In this document: one piece after another, positions 21,411 through 33,429 of the stretch
Position numbering within the stretch: position 1 is the stretch's first letter
Layout: every line of letters begins with the position of its first letter
From: Thysanoteuthis rhombus
Lineage: Eukaryota; Mollusca; Cephalopoda; Oegopsida; Thysanoteuthidae
Length of the DNA stretch: 64,000 bases
Direction: 5' to 3'
NCBI GenBank assembly: GCA_963457665.1
Contig: OY735209.1
Location: 8,506,814 to 8,570,813, forward strand
Notes under the pieces: generated by a model
What the model was told of the DNA's origin: nothing
Seen by the model: the letters and a program-made list of their open reading frames with translations, nothing else
Database searches by the model: none
Position numbers and translations under genes: made by a program

Positions 21411-22140
21411 TTGGGAGAATAAAGACGAGTTTCTGTAAATCGTCTTCGACGGAGTTTAAGCTCGATCCCCATAGAGGATTGAGGTTCCTGTTAAAGTCGA
21501 TAAGGCTTATCTGTGACTTAAGAACATTAGCTATTTAAAGGTTAACTTTAGCAATATGGCTCCTTTCCTCGGTACACTGTCGTTTGAATTAACTGTGTCT
21601 ATGACCTATGTTCTTATTTTTTCCTTACGTAATGATAGAACAAAATAAGATATCTTTTCAAAAAAATAAATTAAATAACTGAAATAGACTAATTTGTTCT
21701 TCTTTGACTGGAAATAAAATCGTTTTTTGTCATGAAACGATTCTGTTTGGTTGTTTCGCTATTCTTCTTCAAAATTAATTATTTTGTAATAAAAAAAACC
21801 TCATAACCCAAGGCGCCAATAAAACTAAACAATGACATTATAAACACAACTGTGAAAGTTAAATGGAAGTAGCTATATTGCTTCAGTTAAACGGAAGTAG
21901 CCATTTTTTTAAAATAGCTAACCGTTCTTAGAGCTGTCGATAAGCAAGGTAACCCAGATATGGTTTGGTGGAGTTCCTGATACAATGAAAATATGGGAAA
22001 GAATTTTGGCTAAAAATTGATTTATCATGAGATCTAGCTAATGCCTAGTTCTCTCTTTTTGATGTGTAATGCTTTCAGATACCAACTTTGTTCAGGAGTT
22101 CGAATTATCCAAAAAAAAAGTTGCTACGCTAATGACTTAC
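21411..22140. other. unrecognised sequence
   Basis: Contains a small internal duplication around 'aaatggaagtagc/aaacggaagtagcc' (21860-21905). No gene recognised. Confidence 0.35.
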
Positions 22141-22429
22141 CTCAAAGTTATAGACAATGTTTTCAGAATTTTGCATTTTGCACGCGAATTCTGACAGGCA
22201 ATTAGCCAACGCCCCGGCCTCCACTCCCCGGCGCACTCTAGGGATTGTGAAGATAGCGCTTTGATCAGGGCATTTAATGCAACCAATTTGCAGAACAAGT
22301 CCGCAGAGATTTGAAAGGCAATGATGAAGGGATCGGGGTGAGTCGGATAAATGAGTGGGTACATGTTCAGATCAAATGTACCCTCGCTTTTAGGAATGGA
22401 GCCTTTGACTGTCAAGTCACGAGTGCTTG
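22141..22429 (-). CDS. candidate internal exon, product unknown
   Basis: A 289-bp block, clearly less AT-rich than its surroundings, lies between a minus-strand acceptor ('ttttcgtatcag', exon starting at 22429) and a consensus donor GTAAGT (22135-22140). One frame is open throughout (95 codons plus two bases) and ends ...LSITLR across the donor. A second frame is open over the last ~65 codons and contains a Cys- and Ala-rich stretch ending ...ENIVYNFE, so the coding frame is uncertain. No domain was recognised and no partner exon was found. It could equally be a chance open block inside an old repeat. Confidence 0.2.
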
Positions 22430-22712
22430 CTGATACGAAAAGTTTTATAGGTTAATTTCACAAGCCATTAATACTGAATTCTACGCCTATACTATATGCA
22501 CTTATTCACACACGAATGATTTTTCCTCAGATAAAGATAGATTGACAACGTAGAACACACTCTCAAACACACTTATACAAATACACCTATACATGAATAT
22601 ATATACTTCTCAAGAGGTAAAATAATTTTATATTGTTTTTCTTTTATTCTCCTAAAAATTTCGAGAATGTGAGCTTTGTTATTATTTGTTCTCTTCTCAT
22701 TACAAACATATA

Positions 22713-22955
22713 TATAATTATGAATTGCGTTATATCATATAGAAAGTCTTATTTGAAATGATCATCCGTTATTACACGGTGGATATACCTTTTGTGCTTG
22801 ACAATGTAAATACAATAAACAATTAAAGAAAATCGGGTGGCTTTAATTGTTTGTTCTATTCATTTTGCCTAGGCCAAATAGTACATTCACTGTGTTATAA
22901 CGGTGATCATTTCAAATAAGAGTTTCTGTATAATATAACGCAATTTATAATCATT
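22713..22955. mobile_element. palindromic MITE (foldback) with ~65-bp inverted ends
   Basis: The left arm (22713-22780: 'gaattgcgttatat', 'cttatttgaaatgatcatc', 'cgttattacacggtg') is matched in inverted order by the right arm (22893-22955: 'cactgtgttataacgg', 'gatcatttcaaataag', 'tataacgcaattta'). Weaker pairing continues inward ('aacaattaaag' at 22820; 'ctttaattgtt' at 22843). There is no coding capacity. A half copy of the arm is present at 55361-55420. Confidence 0.8.
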
Positions 22956-23353
22956 CTGTCGGATCATACATATCCATTTCCAATGTATATATATACATAG
23001 CGAAAAATACAATCTGGAAACTGATTATGAATACGAATATCAATTTATTTACCCTTATTTGGCTGATTCAGACAAAAAATGTTCGAAAATGATGACACAA
23101 TCATTTTAACCCTTTTTGGGTAGTGATTTTCCAGCAAATACATATATAGCAAATTATTAAGGATAGCTTGGATTTAGTCAAAAGTCATGAGCATGTGACA
23201 CCCAGTTAGGATTAAAATCACAACATTTGCTCTACGACCCTCGTTCGTTACCATGCATACATTTTCTTTCGTTTTTTTTACCGAATTTCTCTGTCTATGA
23301 GCTGGATAAATGGATTGATAGGGACAGACTGAGATAGGTGGAAACTGACTAAG
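22956..23353. other. unrecognised sequence
   Basis: No gene. At 23325-23352 'cagactgagatagg' and 'actgactaagatat' resemble the 12-mer/GATA unit of the 8.4-9.2 kb minisatellite. Confidence 0.35.
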
Positions 23354-23361
23354 ATATATAA

Positions 23362-23438
<77 letters not shown>

Positions 23439-23485
23439 ATAATAGATATATAGAAACAGACTGAGATAGATATATATAGATAGGT
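23354..23485. repeat. (TA)n-(TG)n array with GATA-type flanks
   Basis: TA at 23360-23420 runs into TG at 23420-23438. It is followed by 'gaaacagactgagataga', related to the minisatellite at 8.4-9.2 kb. Confidence 0.9.
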
Positions 23486-23773
23486 ATTACTCATTTGTTA
23501 AAAATACCCAAGCGCGCTTGAGAGTCTCCAAAAAGAGATTTGAAAGAGATGATGTTGACAAGGTCAAAAACTGTGGAGATGGTTTTCCCCATCTTCTGCC
23601 CGTTCTCACCATTTTTAATATCACTCGAATCAGAATGGCGCCACTGATGCGTGTCTGTTTCGTGTTTTTGCATGGCAACGTCCACTCAGCCGTGTACTGC
23701 TCCATTTATGATAGCACAGTCGACACGAAAATACCCAGTGGGCTGTCTAGACAGTGGAATTATTAGATGCAAC

Positions 23774-23778
<5 letters not shown>
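23486..23778. other. unrecognised sequence between TA arrays
   Basis: Several short overlapping frames on both strands (23487-23766). No domain or splice signals were recognised and none is called. Confidence 0.3.
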
Positions 23779-23844
<66 letters not shown>

Positions 23845-23847
23845 TAC

Positions 23848-23878
<31 letters not shown>

Positions 23879-23890
23879 CGTGTGTGTTTG
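23779..23890. repeat. (TA)n array with CATA interruptions
   Basis: Perfect TA at 23779-23837, then TA with periodic CA steps to 23880, then 'tgtgtgt'. Confidence 0.95.
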
Positions 23891-24090
23891 TAGTGTTTGG
23901 TAATAAAACGTGATAAGAACCATTTGAATTAAATTAAGAATGATGTTTTGGATTTGAATTCCGTTACAACGTTCCATATAAATACAATCTTAAATATACA
24001 GTCTACAAAATGTAATAAGATAAAAAAAATCGTATCTAGAATTCGATTTTTAATTTCATTGAACACGCCTATCATGCCTCAGAACGACAA

Positions 24091-24092
24091 TC

Positions 24093-24141
<49 letters not shown>

Positions 24142-24155
24142 GTTATTTCGTGTGC

Positions 24156-24214
<59 letters not shown>
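24091..24214. repeat. paired (TA)n arrays
   Basis: Arrays at 24091-24137 and 24158-24213 separated by a 20-bp spacer. Confidence 0.95.
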
Positions 24215-24216
<2 letters not shown>

Positions 24217-24399
24217 TAATGTAGGCGTATGAAATCGCATTTTGTGCATGTTCAAAACCTCAAAAGCAGATATATAGTGTTGTACGTTCGATTCTCCTGA
24301 ATACAACGATATTATTTGCTGGTACTCTCCCTCAATTGTGTCGTCCAGGATTAGGTTATGCATCTCCGTCAACGGTCAAGAACACCATCTGATATCTTA

Positions 24400-24462
24400 A
24401 CCATACAGTGGGTCGAACTCATTTTCACTATGAATGGCAGGCTGATCGTCTAGCACATAACA
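24400..24462 (-). mobile_element. tRNA-like SINE head
   Basis: On the minus strand a good B box (GAGTTCGACCC, 24408-24420) is preceded at tRNA-like spacing by 'ctagacgatcagcc', a plausible decayed A box. Folding is imperfect, so a SINE head is more likely than a working tRNA. Confidence 0.4.
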
Positions 24463-25920
24463 GGGTTGACTCTAAGATTCCGAACAAACCCTCATACCCC
24501 ACCCAACCCTGAGAATATAATATGGGTAACCCCTCTCCCTTGAATTATATGCTGTAGCTTTTTTTTTGCATTTTCGGAAAAGCAGTAGCGGTCACCCATG
24601 ACGATTTATTCATATATCGTATGTATGGAAAAAAGGGCTCTAGTGAATCTTCGACAGAGCTGGCAATTAATTGAAAAAAAATAAAATAAGGGGATGAAAT
24701 AACGTAAACGCAGCATCCACCTCCCCAATTTGTCCCCAGTACAAGTGGAAAATTGGAAAAAAAACTTATTAATACCAGTTTTCTATAATGCAAATTCTAC
24801 AAGGCTCTCGACCGTTGCCGTGCCATGCAAACGAATATTTACATTCGCGTATCCCATACTTGAAGCCAGAAATTAGGTGCAGACACAGAATATCTCATAT
24901 CCGGGCGTTTGGCTTTAATAAATTCTCTTTATGATTGGTATATTTATCAAGAACGGCTCGGCCTCGAGTACTCTATTTATTCGTGCATACTGTAACCTGG
25001 TGTATTTAGCCCGCCTCGTGGTTGAGATAGTTGTATATTTCACAGTACCACACGTAGTCAGTGCTTGAAATCAAGACAAGCCTGGAGATTAAACCATAAA
25101 TGCACTAATTTAATCTTCAATGCTTTTAAAAGACCCTTACTTTAGAAGCTTGCACTTTTCAAAGTTTGCACTTTTAAAGGCTCTTTCCTCCGAGGGAACC
25201 TTCAAAGTTTGCACTTTTAAAGGCTCTTACCTCCGAGAGAACCTTCATTCAACAATAAATCGTAGTGAAATATCGTTGTAAAATAGAATTTAATTCATGC
25301 ATACATTTGAAGTGTGTAAAGTAAAACAGAATTCCATGTTCTAACGACGTTATAATAAAATGTCACTGAAGCAAAGTCAGATTCGTTGGAGTATTGACAG
25401 GGAATGCTCTGTGGAGATGGTATGAGGCGTTTGCTGCGTCGATTTGTCAGTCAGTCAGTGACAGCAATCGCTGGCGCATCTAAAAATCAAACGTCCTCCC
25501 ACGTTACAAGGCATGTTGAGTGATGCTAGTCTCCATTTTGACTCATATGGGCTTTGTTCATTTGGAGACTTATTGTTTCTGTGACAATGGGAGGTTTTAT
25601 GGGTCTGGAGTGATGGCCCGACGTCCAACCCTCTTCATACTGGGTCTTGGACTAGCTATAGTGACTGCTAAGCTAAAAGTTCGTCTTTTTTCAGTCCAAG
25701 TAATGTTATCTCGACTACCTAACAATGCTAGAGGGATCTGACTATATGCCATTTACCTGCAGTTTGGATGAAGATGAATTGATTCATGCATTTACCAGGA
25801 GCATTAGCGGGAAGCTGTGTGTAGAAAATATCCTAATTTCATTTCTACAATGCACTATAACATCAAACCATACATTTATCCATAGGAATGCTCCTGAATA
25901 GGATATTATTGCCTATTAGG
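24463..25920. other. unrecognised sequence with a 43-bp tandem duplication
   Basis: Two copies of a 43-bp unit ('ttcaaagtttgcactttt...') lie at 25158-25200 and 25201-25243. Around 25014-25075 'cctcgtggttgagatag' and 'gtgcttgaaatc' might be a decayed tRNA-like pair. No gene recognised. Confidence 0.4.
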
Positions 25921-25921
25921 C

Positions 25922-25985
25922 TCCGGCAAAGGGATTCGAACTTGGTCCCTTTAATTGCATTAGCAAATTATGTTAGTGTTCGTAT
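25922..25985 (-). mobile_element. tRNA-like SINE head
   Basis: The minus strand has a near-perfect B box ('aagttcgaatccc', 25930-25943). The upstream A-box-like text ('tttgctaatgc') is poor, so this is a weak call. Confidence 0.35.
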
Positions 25986-26059
25986 CAATTTTAAAATATC
26001 ATTTTGTATGATATGGTTGGATTATTTTCCTCGATTCTGTGTTCACTTGTTCACAACAT

Positions 26060-26105
26060 TTCGACCGTGTACCCTCTCAGCCTTCGTCGGATGCTGTTGA
26101 TTCTA
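26060..26105 (-). ncRNA. hammerhead-like core, Penelope-type (decayed)
   Basis: Homologous by eye to 10455-10500: on the minus strand CCGACGA, a GGCT...GGTC pair around 'gagagggtacac', then GAAAT. Two core positions differ from the hammerhead consensus, so catalysis is not expected. The value is as a family marker. Confidence 0.3.
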
Positions 26106-26593
26106 AGATGTGTGATCACTTTTCAGAGCGGATGCTCGACTGGACAAGACACGTTGCATCTTTTTTGTTTTTGTTTTTTCAAAATTTCAGGGTTGTGTTT
26201 TAGGTGTCAACTTCGGAGTTGCTTCCTTCGCATTGGATAATCTGTTTTATTTCTTTTTTTTAAGAAATCCCTTTTGATGAATGATAGTATGGTTATCCGT
26301 GTTTACTTTAGCTTAGTGTAATATAAAACCACATTTGCGAGACGCCCCGTAAGGATCGAGTTCACTAGACACTTTTTTATGATCATAGAATTATCTTTGA
26401 TACTTTGGTGGGATTTTCACTTTTCTTTGATTCCTCTTCCACTTTGTCAAATACCAAGTTGAAATTGACTTTGTTTTTCCACTGTAAAAAGAACAACATG
26501 AACAATACTTACCAAAATAGGGGGCGTGAACACTCCATTGTCTTTCTTTCACATCACGAGTAACAAAATAGATATATGAAACGAACATATCCC

Positions 26594-26664
26594 TTACGTG
26601 ATTTGAGATCGCAGCCATGTGATTGGAAGGCGTCCCTCTTACCAGCTGAGCTAAACTAACAATT
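26594..26664 (-). mobile_element. tRNA-derived SINE head
   Basis: The minus strand carries an excellent A box ('tagctcagctggtaag') followed by 'gacgccttccaatcac' and a decayed B box ('gatctcaaatcac'). It resembles the S1 SINEs at 1895 and 7665. Confidence 0.6.
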
Positions 26665-26747
26665 TATTCGTACCTCTTCGAAAATTCATCTTACAGATGG
26701 GTAAGGGTTTATTCCATCTTAACAAATAAATTTTTTTATACTAAAAA

Positions 26748-26748
<1 letters not shown>

Positions 26749-26797
<49 letters not shown>

Positions 26798-26798
26798 T
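26749..26798. repeat. (TA)n-(TG)n array
   Basis: TA at 26749-26781 followed by TG at 26781-26797. Confidence 0.95.
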
Positions 26799-27098
26799 AT
26801 ATTCACAATACTAAAGACGGAATAGGAATAGGGATGGAGCTTTGACCCTGAGTCAGTCGGGCTTGTTTCTTCTCTTTTTCTCACCTTAACATCTCAAATC
26901 TTTTATTCACGATCCCTTCCGGCTTCCGTGGAATCATCCACATTATTGGTTCATTCATGTTCTTCAAAATGGTGAAAGCAGGAACATTTCCTTGAATGAA
27001 ACCCCTTTGATAAATACGAGATCGAAAAAGAACTTGCACTTGGGGCCCCTAGGGAGCAATAGATTGGATATATAGCATCATAAACAGCTGGCATATGC

Positions 27099-27150
<52 letters not shown>

Positions 27151-27572
27151 GGAAGTGAGAATGGATCAGGGGTGAGACTGTATGGAGACTTTGTTTGTTA
27201 ATTAGTTAATCCATAAATTAATTAATTGGTGTACTATACATTTTTGAGGGAAGAGGATTCTTTCAGGGTCATCATGATTTGTGACTTAGTTCTGATTGTG
27301 GTGAAATCTGTGCTGGTCTGTAGCAAGATATGATAGTAGCGGCAGTAGTAAGTCTTGGAGAGGCCATAAGATGTCAGGGTTGTAGGGTAGTGATTTAGTA
27401 TCAGATTGTGTGGGTAGGTTGGGGATAGTGCAGATGGTCGAGTAATGGGGTCAAGGAACTTTATATGTAGTATCCTTACTGGTCATGAAAAGTCTGCTGG
27501 CTCTGAATTGTACTAATAAAATACCATGCAAAGGCCTTTATAGGTAAGGGTCTGTGTGACCGTGAAGTACCT

Positions 27573-27640
<68 letters not shown>

Positions 27641-28920
27641 CATTTATATAGAATTTATTGCACAAAAGTATTTGAACAAGCACAAAATCTGTTTATTAGG
27701 TTTTATTGCTTAAGACTACAGAGGCCATCATGGATTAACAGAGATGTGGTTACAATGTGACCAATTCGATGCAGCTGAGTCTATGTGAGAACAACTTGAC
27801 GTCAAGCCAAGTTGATGCTATACAGCTAAAATATTTTAAAGATATTTGTTTTGAGAACTGAACAATATTTTTTTATATTTCTATTGGGAAAAATATCAAT
27901 TCGATAGCATTTATTTATTTATGAGAATGTTCGTATAAATCTTGTATTTTTTTAAAATGAAAATTGAATAACCATTTATAGCCATAAACTATTCTTCGTA
28001 AATATTCCAGAGAGACCCTTTTTTTTTTCAATCTTTGAAACTTTATAAAGAATGAAAATTGAATCATACTTAATTTCTATGCCAAACAACCAACCAACGG
28101 TGCACATGCGTAGAAACGTCGCAGGACTTCTTTTATCGTCATTCAACGGATGTGTAATAAATGCATTAAAGATAAATGTTCAATTGGGTTACATAATTTA
28201 TCTTCTTGAGGTATCCTTAAAAGATGATAAGACTAAATATCCATCGAATTTTCCAGGCGTCGAATCGGCCACATTGAGTTATACTTTTTTAGCAGGGTCA
28301 GAGGGCTAAATTAACTAACTACTTTGGCAATTCTTCCTTATAGCAATGTGAGTTCGCTTTTTCGATCTCCTTGGTCGATTCTGAACAAGATTTAGGAAGA
28401 TTAGAAGAAACGATTTATTTCTACTTAAACAAAACCATTTTTAAAAGAAATTCAGCATTCAGAACCACAAAACATGACTAAATGCACGCCTTGTTGTGTT
28501 GATTACAAAAAATGGTTCTTCTTGCGTAATTTCCCTGTTTTCTACACTCAAAACCAAGCTATAAGAAACAAAATGTCAGGTTGCTCAAATATTCATGACG
28601 TACTTATCTATCGGACGTACAATGATATTAGGAAGAGAAATACGCGTGGCTTTTTTATTGAGTTTGACAGCAGCTGTTATGTATCTTGACACGCCCCAGT
28701 AACAAAACCCGCTATTCATAATTGAATTTTTGTTCCATAGATCGATTCCTTGGCTAAGTGAGGGTGACAGGCGTTCTGCCAAAAATACTACAGATACACG
28801 CAGCTGCTTCGAGGGACCCCGATTAGATTGTCAATTTTGAAAAAGTGGTCGACAGCACAAAAATAATAACATTTTGGACTACTGTGTCCATCTCCTGCAC
28901 AATGTCTGTAAAGAATATAA
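26799..28920. other. unrecognised sequence with two TA arrays
   Basis: TA arrays at 27103-27147 and 27575-27638. Elsewhere no gene was recognised; the frame at 28052-28309 (85 codons) shows no motif. Confidence 0.4.
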
Positions 28921-28925
28921 AGAAT

Positions 28926-29372
28926 AGATAGTAATTCAATAGAAACTATTATGTCAACAACGTCTTTTGGTAGCGTGGAGGGGTGATCAGTTAAAAAAAT
29001 TGAAACAAGGTGATGATCAATGAATAAGCTACTTCTCTTGCCTTCTGTTGAACAGTGATAACAAAATAAAGTTCGATTTTTTCTAAGATCATGTGCCAAT
29101 GCTGCCGGACAAAAACTAAGGGACCAATTTAGCATAAAGTTGGACTGAAAATTGGAGCCTCTCCCCCACACACACACTGAAAATCTATTTAACAGTTGTT
29201 GCTTTTTTCTTAACAACTTTCTAGATATAATGAAGAGTAAATCTTTGAATTTTTATTGTGCTAGCTCAATTGGTGTGGCCTGTACGCGGGACACATACGT
29301 AGTAAAACGGCCAGACCAAGTTAATGACTGAAGAAACCTACGTTGATAGTTTTAATGACAGTTTTGGGGGAC
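28926..29372 (+). mobile_element. family A copy A10
   Basis: Full-length forward copy. It keeps clear inverted ends: 'attcaatagaaact' at the left and 'acagtttctaataaag' at the right. The tRNA-like block reads 'tagctcaattggtgtggcc' (29262-29280), close to a polymerase III A box, but no B box follows. The 142-codon minus-strand frame at 28788-29216 lies across it and is spurious. Confidence 0.8.
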
Positions 29373-29640
29373 AGTTTCTAATAAAGAAAAAAAGAAACGA
29401 AGAGAGAGAGAGAAAGAAAGAGATGTAGAGTAAGAGAGATAGAGAGAAAATGAAAAAAGGCAAGAGACGAACTTGAAACCAAAGGAAGAGAGGTTTGTTG
29501 GCAAAGATTGATAAGAAAAGCCTTCAGTAACTAAATGAAAAGAGATTTTTAAAATGATATACAGAAGAACACACACACACACACACACACTCATAAAGAG
29601 AGGGGAAAAGAGAGAGATGGAGAGTAGATAGGAAAGGAGA
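29373..29640. repeat. GA-rich and CA microsatellite patch
   Basis: Purine-rich 'gagagaaagaaag' stretches at 29400-29450 and 29600-29640, and a CA array at 29571-29590. Confidence 0.8.
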
Positions 29641-31035
29641 ACAACGAGAGAAACAAAGTATAACGATTGGGACCTTATGATTTTCCTCTGGCATCTGTCA
29701 TATTCGTTGACCATTTCTGGATTGTTGAACGGAACCCTACATTGAGTCCGCAGGGGTATTTCGTTCTCATTTCTTCACATGTCACGTCAGGTGCCTTTCT
29801 GCAGGAATTTCAGAATTGCTAATCGCCAATTCTTCCTGATGATGCCGATCTGCCAATACCCTCCCCCCCAAAAAAACCCTCCGAATCATTGTATATTTCT
29901 ATATTGCCTGATCCTATCATCGAATACACGTCTGTCAGAGAGCCGCATGTATTTTAGCAGAGCCATTATCCACTAGGGCATTGTTTTCTCAAAGGGGAGC
30001 GTTGCCCCCAAAGAGGAGGCTGAAAGGATATCTGGGGGTGGGGGTCTGGAAAAGCTGAATGATGAGATTTTTTTTGGAAAGGAAAGCAGCTGCCGAAGTT
30101 TATAAATGGTATGAAGTGGATCTATTTTTTCTAAAATATGCATTTGCATTAAAGACGTCGACAGCTTTCAATCTTTAAATGTGTCCACAGACTTTTGCTG
30201 AGGCACACAAAATTACTAAGTGGTGATTTTGAGGGTTTGTTCCACTTTAAAAGCATTCATTGACAATGATGAGACTAGGGGTGGGGGCTACCAATACAAA
30301 AGTATTTGCAGCAGCTGAGCTTCAACTTTTCGAAGTACATTCGTGACGAGACTGAGGACACTAAATAGTCAATAGACATAACAGTTCCCGATTCTTTGCA
30401 AAAGGACTTCATTGATTATTAAGAGCGGCTCAAACTCTTCAGACAGTTTTTGAATCTACGAAGTATTCGGACTTTTGGTTAAAAATGGTGTGCGATTCGA
30501 AGTTCTAAAACCCTTGCTTTGCAAGCAGTGAAGAATCTACTTCTATTTTCAACAACATATTTGTACAATATCTTTTTTGTAAATCATTTACCTACAAATT
30601 TAGACACAATGTAGAGAACGTTGTCCCGTTGGTGAATTTCCATCCCCTCGTTAACTCGATGGAAACGGTGAAGAGATTTTTAAAAAAACATTCAGTGATG
30701 GGGGCACAAAGATTACCTGTGCCCCTGAGAATCCATGATACACTAGTGCTTTTCGTAAGTTTATCGGAATAAATGTCTTGTTGGAATATGGTTTCTGGAT
30801 TTCTTAGTTAGGGATCTAGGGCCTTAATTCTTCCCCAAGTGGAGAAGGGGGCGCCAGCAAATAAATCTTAGAACGAGGGCACTAGTCTATAAGAATAATA
30901 ATCACAGAAAATCATGTAATAATAACAATGCCTCATCTCGGAAGATCAGGCAGTGCTGAGACGACCGGAGAATACATCGACTGAAAGGTCATAATCGAAG
31001 CGACAATGGATTTGGGTGCTTCATGAAATAATTGT
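29641..31035. other. unrecognised sequence
   Basis: No gene recognised. The stretch 30060-30800 has gene-like base composition in places but every frame carries stops. It could be an old coding mobile element too decayed to name. Confidence 0.3.
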
Positions 31036-31295
31036 CATCACCCTTTTAGCGTCATTTATTGGACAAACCTTCCCACAGATTCGCCAGACCTCTCTATCGT
31101 GGGTGTCTCGTTGTCCATACTTCCTGAATTTGTTTAGTTCATCTCAGCATCTTGTATTCACATGTGATCTCAGAGGATTCTCGTTGTGAGTCGGTATGTC
31201 CAGCGTCTGACTGATATTATTGCAATATGACTAGCCCATCGCCATTTGAATTTTCTAATGGATTCTATGATCTCGGACACCTGTTTTCTCCATAA
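31036..31295 (-). mobile_element. RTE-like LINE, C-terminal and 3'-end fragment
   Basis: On the minus strand conceptual translation gives, with frame shifts, the RTE tail: a Glu-Lys-Thr-Gly-Val block near 31280, a Trp-Ala-Gly-His-type block near 31235, an Arg-Trp-Thr-type block near 31190, then Phe-Arg-Lys-Tyr and His-Asp-Arg near 31100. It lacks a clean triplet tail. Confidence 0.75.
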
Positions 31296-33105
31296 CATAT
31301 TGTACTGTTATTTATCAAAATGTTCCTACAATTTTCTTACACTCTATCTTTATGCAAATGTAAATTTGTTAATAATTGTCATATCTGCAGACTGCTGTCA
31401 TATCAGCAGACTCCCTCATGAATAAACATGTCGGTTCTTTATAGTGGTTTGTCTATCTGGACGTCATTTATATTTTCTCATTTCCGATTCAATTCCAGGG
31501 ACAGATTTCCGTAGTCCTGCTGCAATTATAATGAATTCCCAAGACCATAAATATTTTTTGACTCAGATTTGTTTTTCCACCTGGAGTTTTTTCGTTGCTT
31601 TTCAGAAGTGTCTGCGCATCTCAGTAAAACGCTTTTCGATCGATTCGGTCGGTCGATTTCAGTAGCGTTAAACAACAGGAAGAGGGATGAAAGAAGAGGT
31701 GTGATGTGATTGAAGCGTGCGATTTGACATCAACTCTGATCATTTGTTTTAGCAGCCGCTATGATATCATAAAAGAATTTACGAGATTCGCATTTTTATA
31801 CTTCAAAATAAGCCAAAAAAAAATGAATTTTAAATTGATTATGGTTGAATATGCTCGGTTTAATTAGAAAATATCAGCATAAATTCCTTTGACCATTTTT
31901 TTCTCATTTAGACTAGCCCTGTCTGTTCCAACACAATACAGGTTGGGTATCCAAGTGTTATAGATAAAATAGTCTCACAAATACGTAGGTAAATCAATAA
32001 GTTCATATCTTAACGAAAAAAAGATTACACGACAATTCTACAGTTTTTAACATATTCTCCTCCTTTAATCAGTGATGAATGCTAATCAGAAAGATCAAGC
32101 TTTATACATTGAAAATTCCATATCGAAATTCTGCTGACAACTACTTATTAGGTTACGAGCTTTCTGATCCACACTTGCTCCGGAAATTTCCCCAGGAATA
32201 AATAAACACACTGTGTATATCATCTTTAAGTCAACTAATGCCGCCATCGCGTTTTTTCTTGGGTGGGGGGATATTCACGAAAATGTGTCACGTAATACAA
32301 TGGAAAAACAGTTTCTTTGACTAACTTGAAAAAAATAACTTCGTTAAAAAATACTGATAACCTAAATTTATAAGTTTGACTCGGAGTAAATTTCTGGTCG
32401 AATATGATGAATATTACTTTGAGATAACCTAATAATTTCACGTGTGATAAATCTGAGTAATTTATTCCAAAGTTTCACTACGTAACGCTTTTTTCTACGT
32501 GTAGGCAGAGTTAGGTTTTATCGGCATGGAAGTCTGCATACATGAATTTTAAGTTTGAACAAGTTTTAAATTCTGATATGAGAATGGTTTAGCTTCAACT
32601 GATATAAGCACTGGAGGGAAAAAAGGAAAAGAGAAATGCTTGAAAAAGAACGGGAAAAAATAAGCTAGATGGTCTGAAAACAGATAAGGCCTTCGAATTC
32701 CAAACTGGATGGCACTCTGGAAAGATAGCTTTTACGATCGGACTTGATCGCAGCGGATACAGAGTGACATCAAAGTCTACTTGAGTTGTCCATTAGGGAA
32801 GCCTGGTACCAGGAACCAATTAAGGCCTTGGTATGGGAAATGTTTGGGCTAGTAATTTGAATTCAGTGACTTTGATATCGAGAATAATAAAAATCGGTCC
32901 TTCTGGACAAAGTTCGACGATTTTACTTCCGTAGAAAAGAAAGTTAGTCTTAGGGACTCACAGAAGTCGGATCTTCTTCCAAGTAACCCCGCCTCCCTGC
33001 AGGTTGCCACATCCGGGCATCATGAGAGAAGGACTAAGAAATAGTTTCGTGTATGTCACCCTATTCTCTTCAACAGATTGTTTGTCTCTCCAAATATATA
33101 TATAT
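31296..33105. other. unrecognised intergenic sequence
   Basis: AT-rich, no convincing gene, RNA or repeat identified. Short frames at 31444-31665 and 32235-32441 have no motif. Confidence 0.35.
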
Positions 33106-33190
33106 CAGAGACGGGCAAACTTGCTTTATGCAGGAGCCACATACGAAAATCTTCTGATATTTGAGAGCAGCAAGGTATTAACAGAAGGTT
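33106..33190 (+). mobile_element. hAT-like terminal segment
   Basis: Starts 'cagagacgggcaaactt', followed by 'gcaggagccacatac'. CAGNG-G-GGCAAACT starts with a following 'gccaca' segment are characteristic of many hAT non-autonomous elements. The partner end was not found, so this is a single end or a decayed copy. Confidence 0.5.
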
Positions 33191-33429
33191 AACACTTTTT
33201 CATTGTTGCATATAGATTTTGAATGAATACTAACAAATATACGTACTCAATAATATTCGTTTGTTTATTTAGTTTCGCTATGAATTTTCAATTCGTGTTT
33301 GCGTCGTTGATCATGACATACACATACAAATATAAATTGAATGTTTCCCAAAATCACCACTGATGACTATTTTTACTATAATACGTAACGAACTACGGGG
33401 ACTACTACGATAAATATGCAAATTTGCAT

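Noticed and set aside
28788..29216. 142-codon minus-strand frame
   Set aside because: It lies across family A copy A10 and is not preserved in other copies of the family.
30060..30800. Possible decayed hAT transposase or gene
   Set aside because: All frames contain many stops and no diagnostic block could be named, so it is left as unrecognised.
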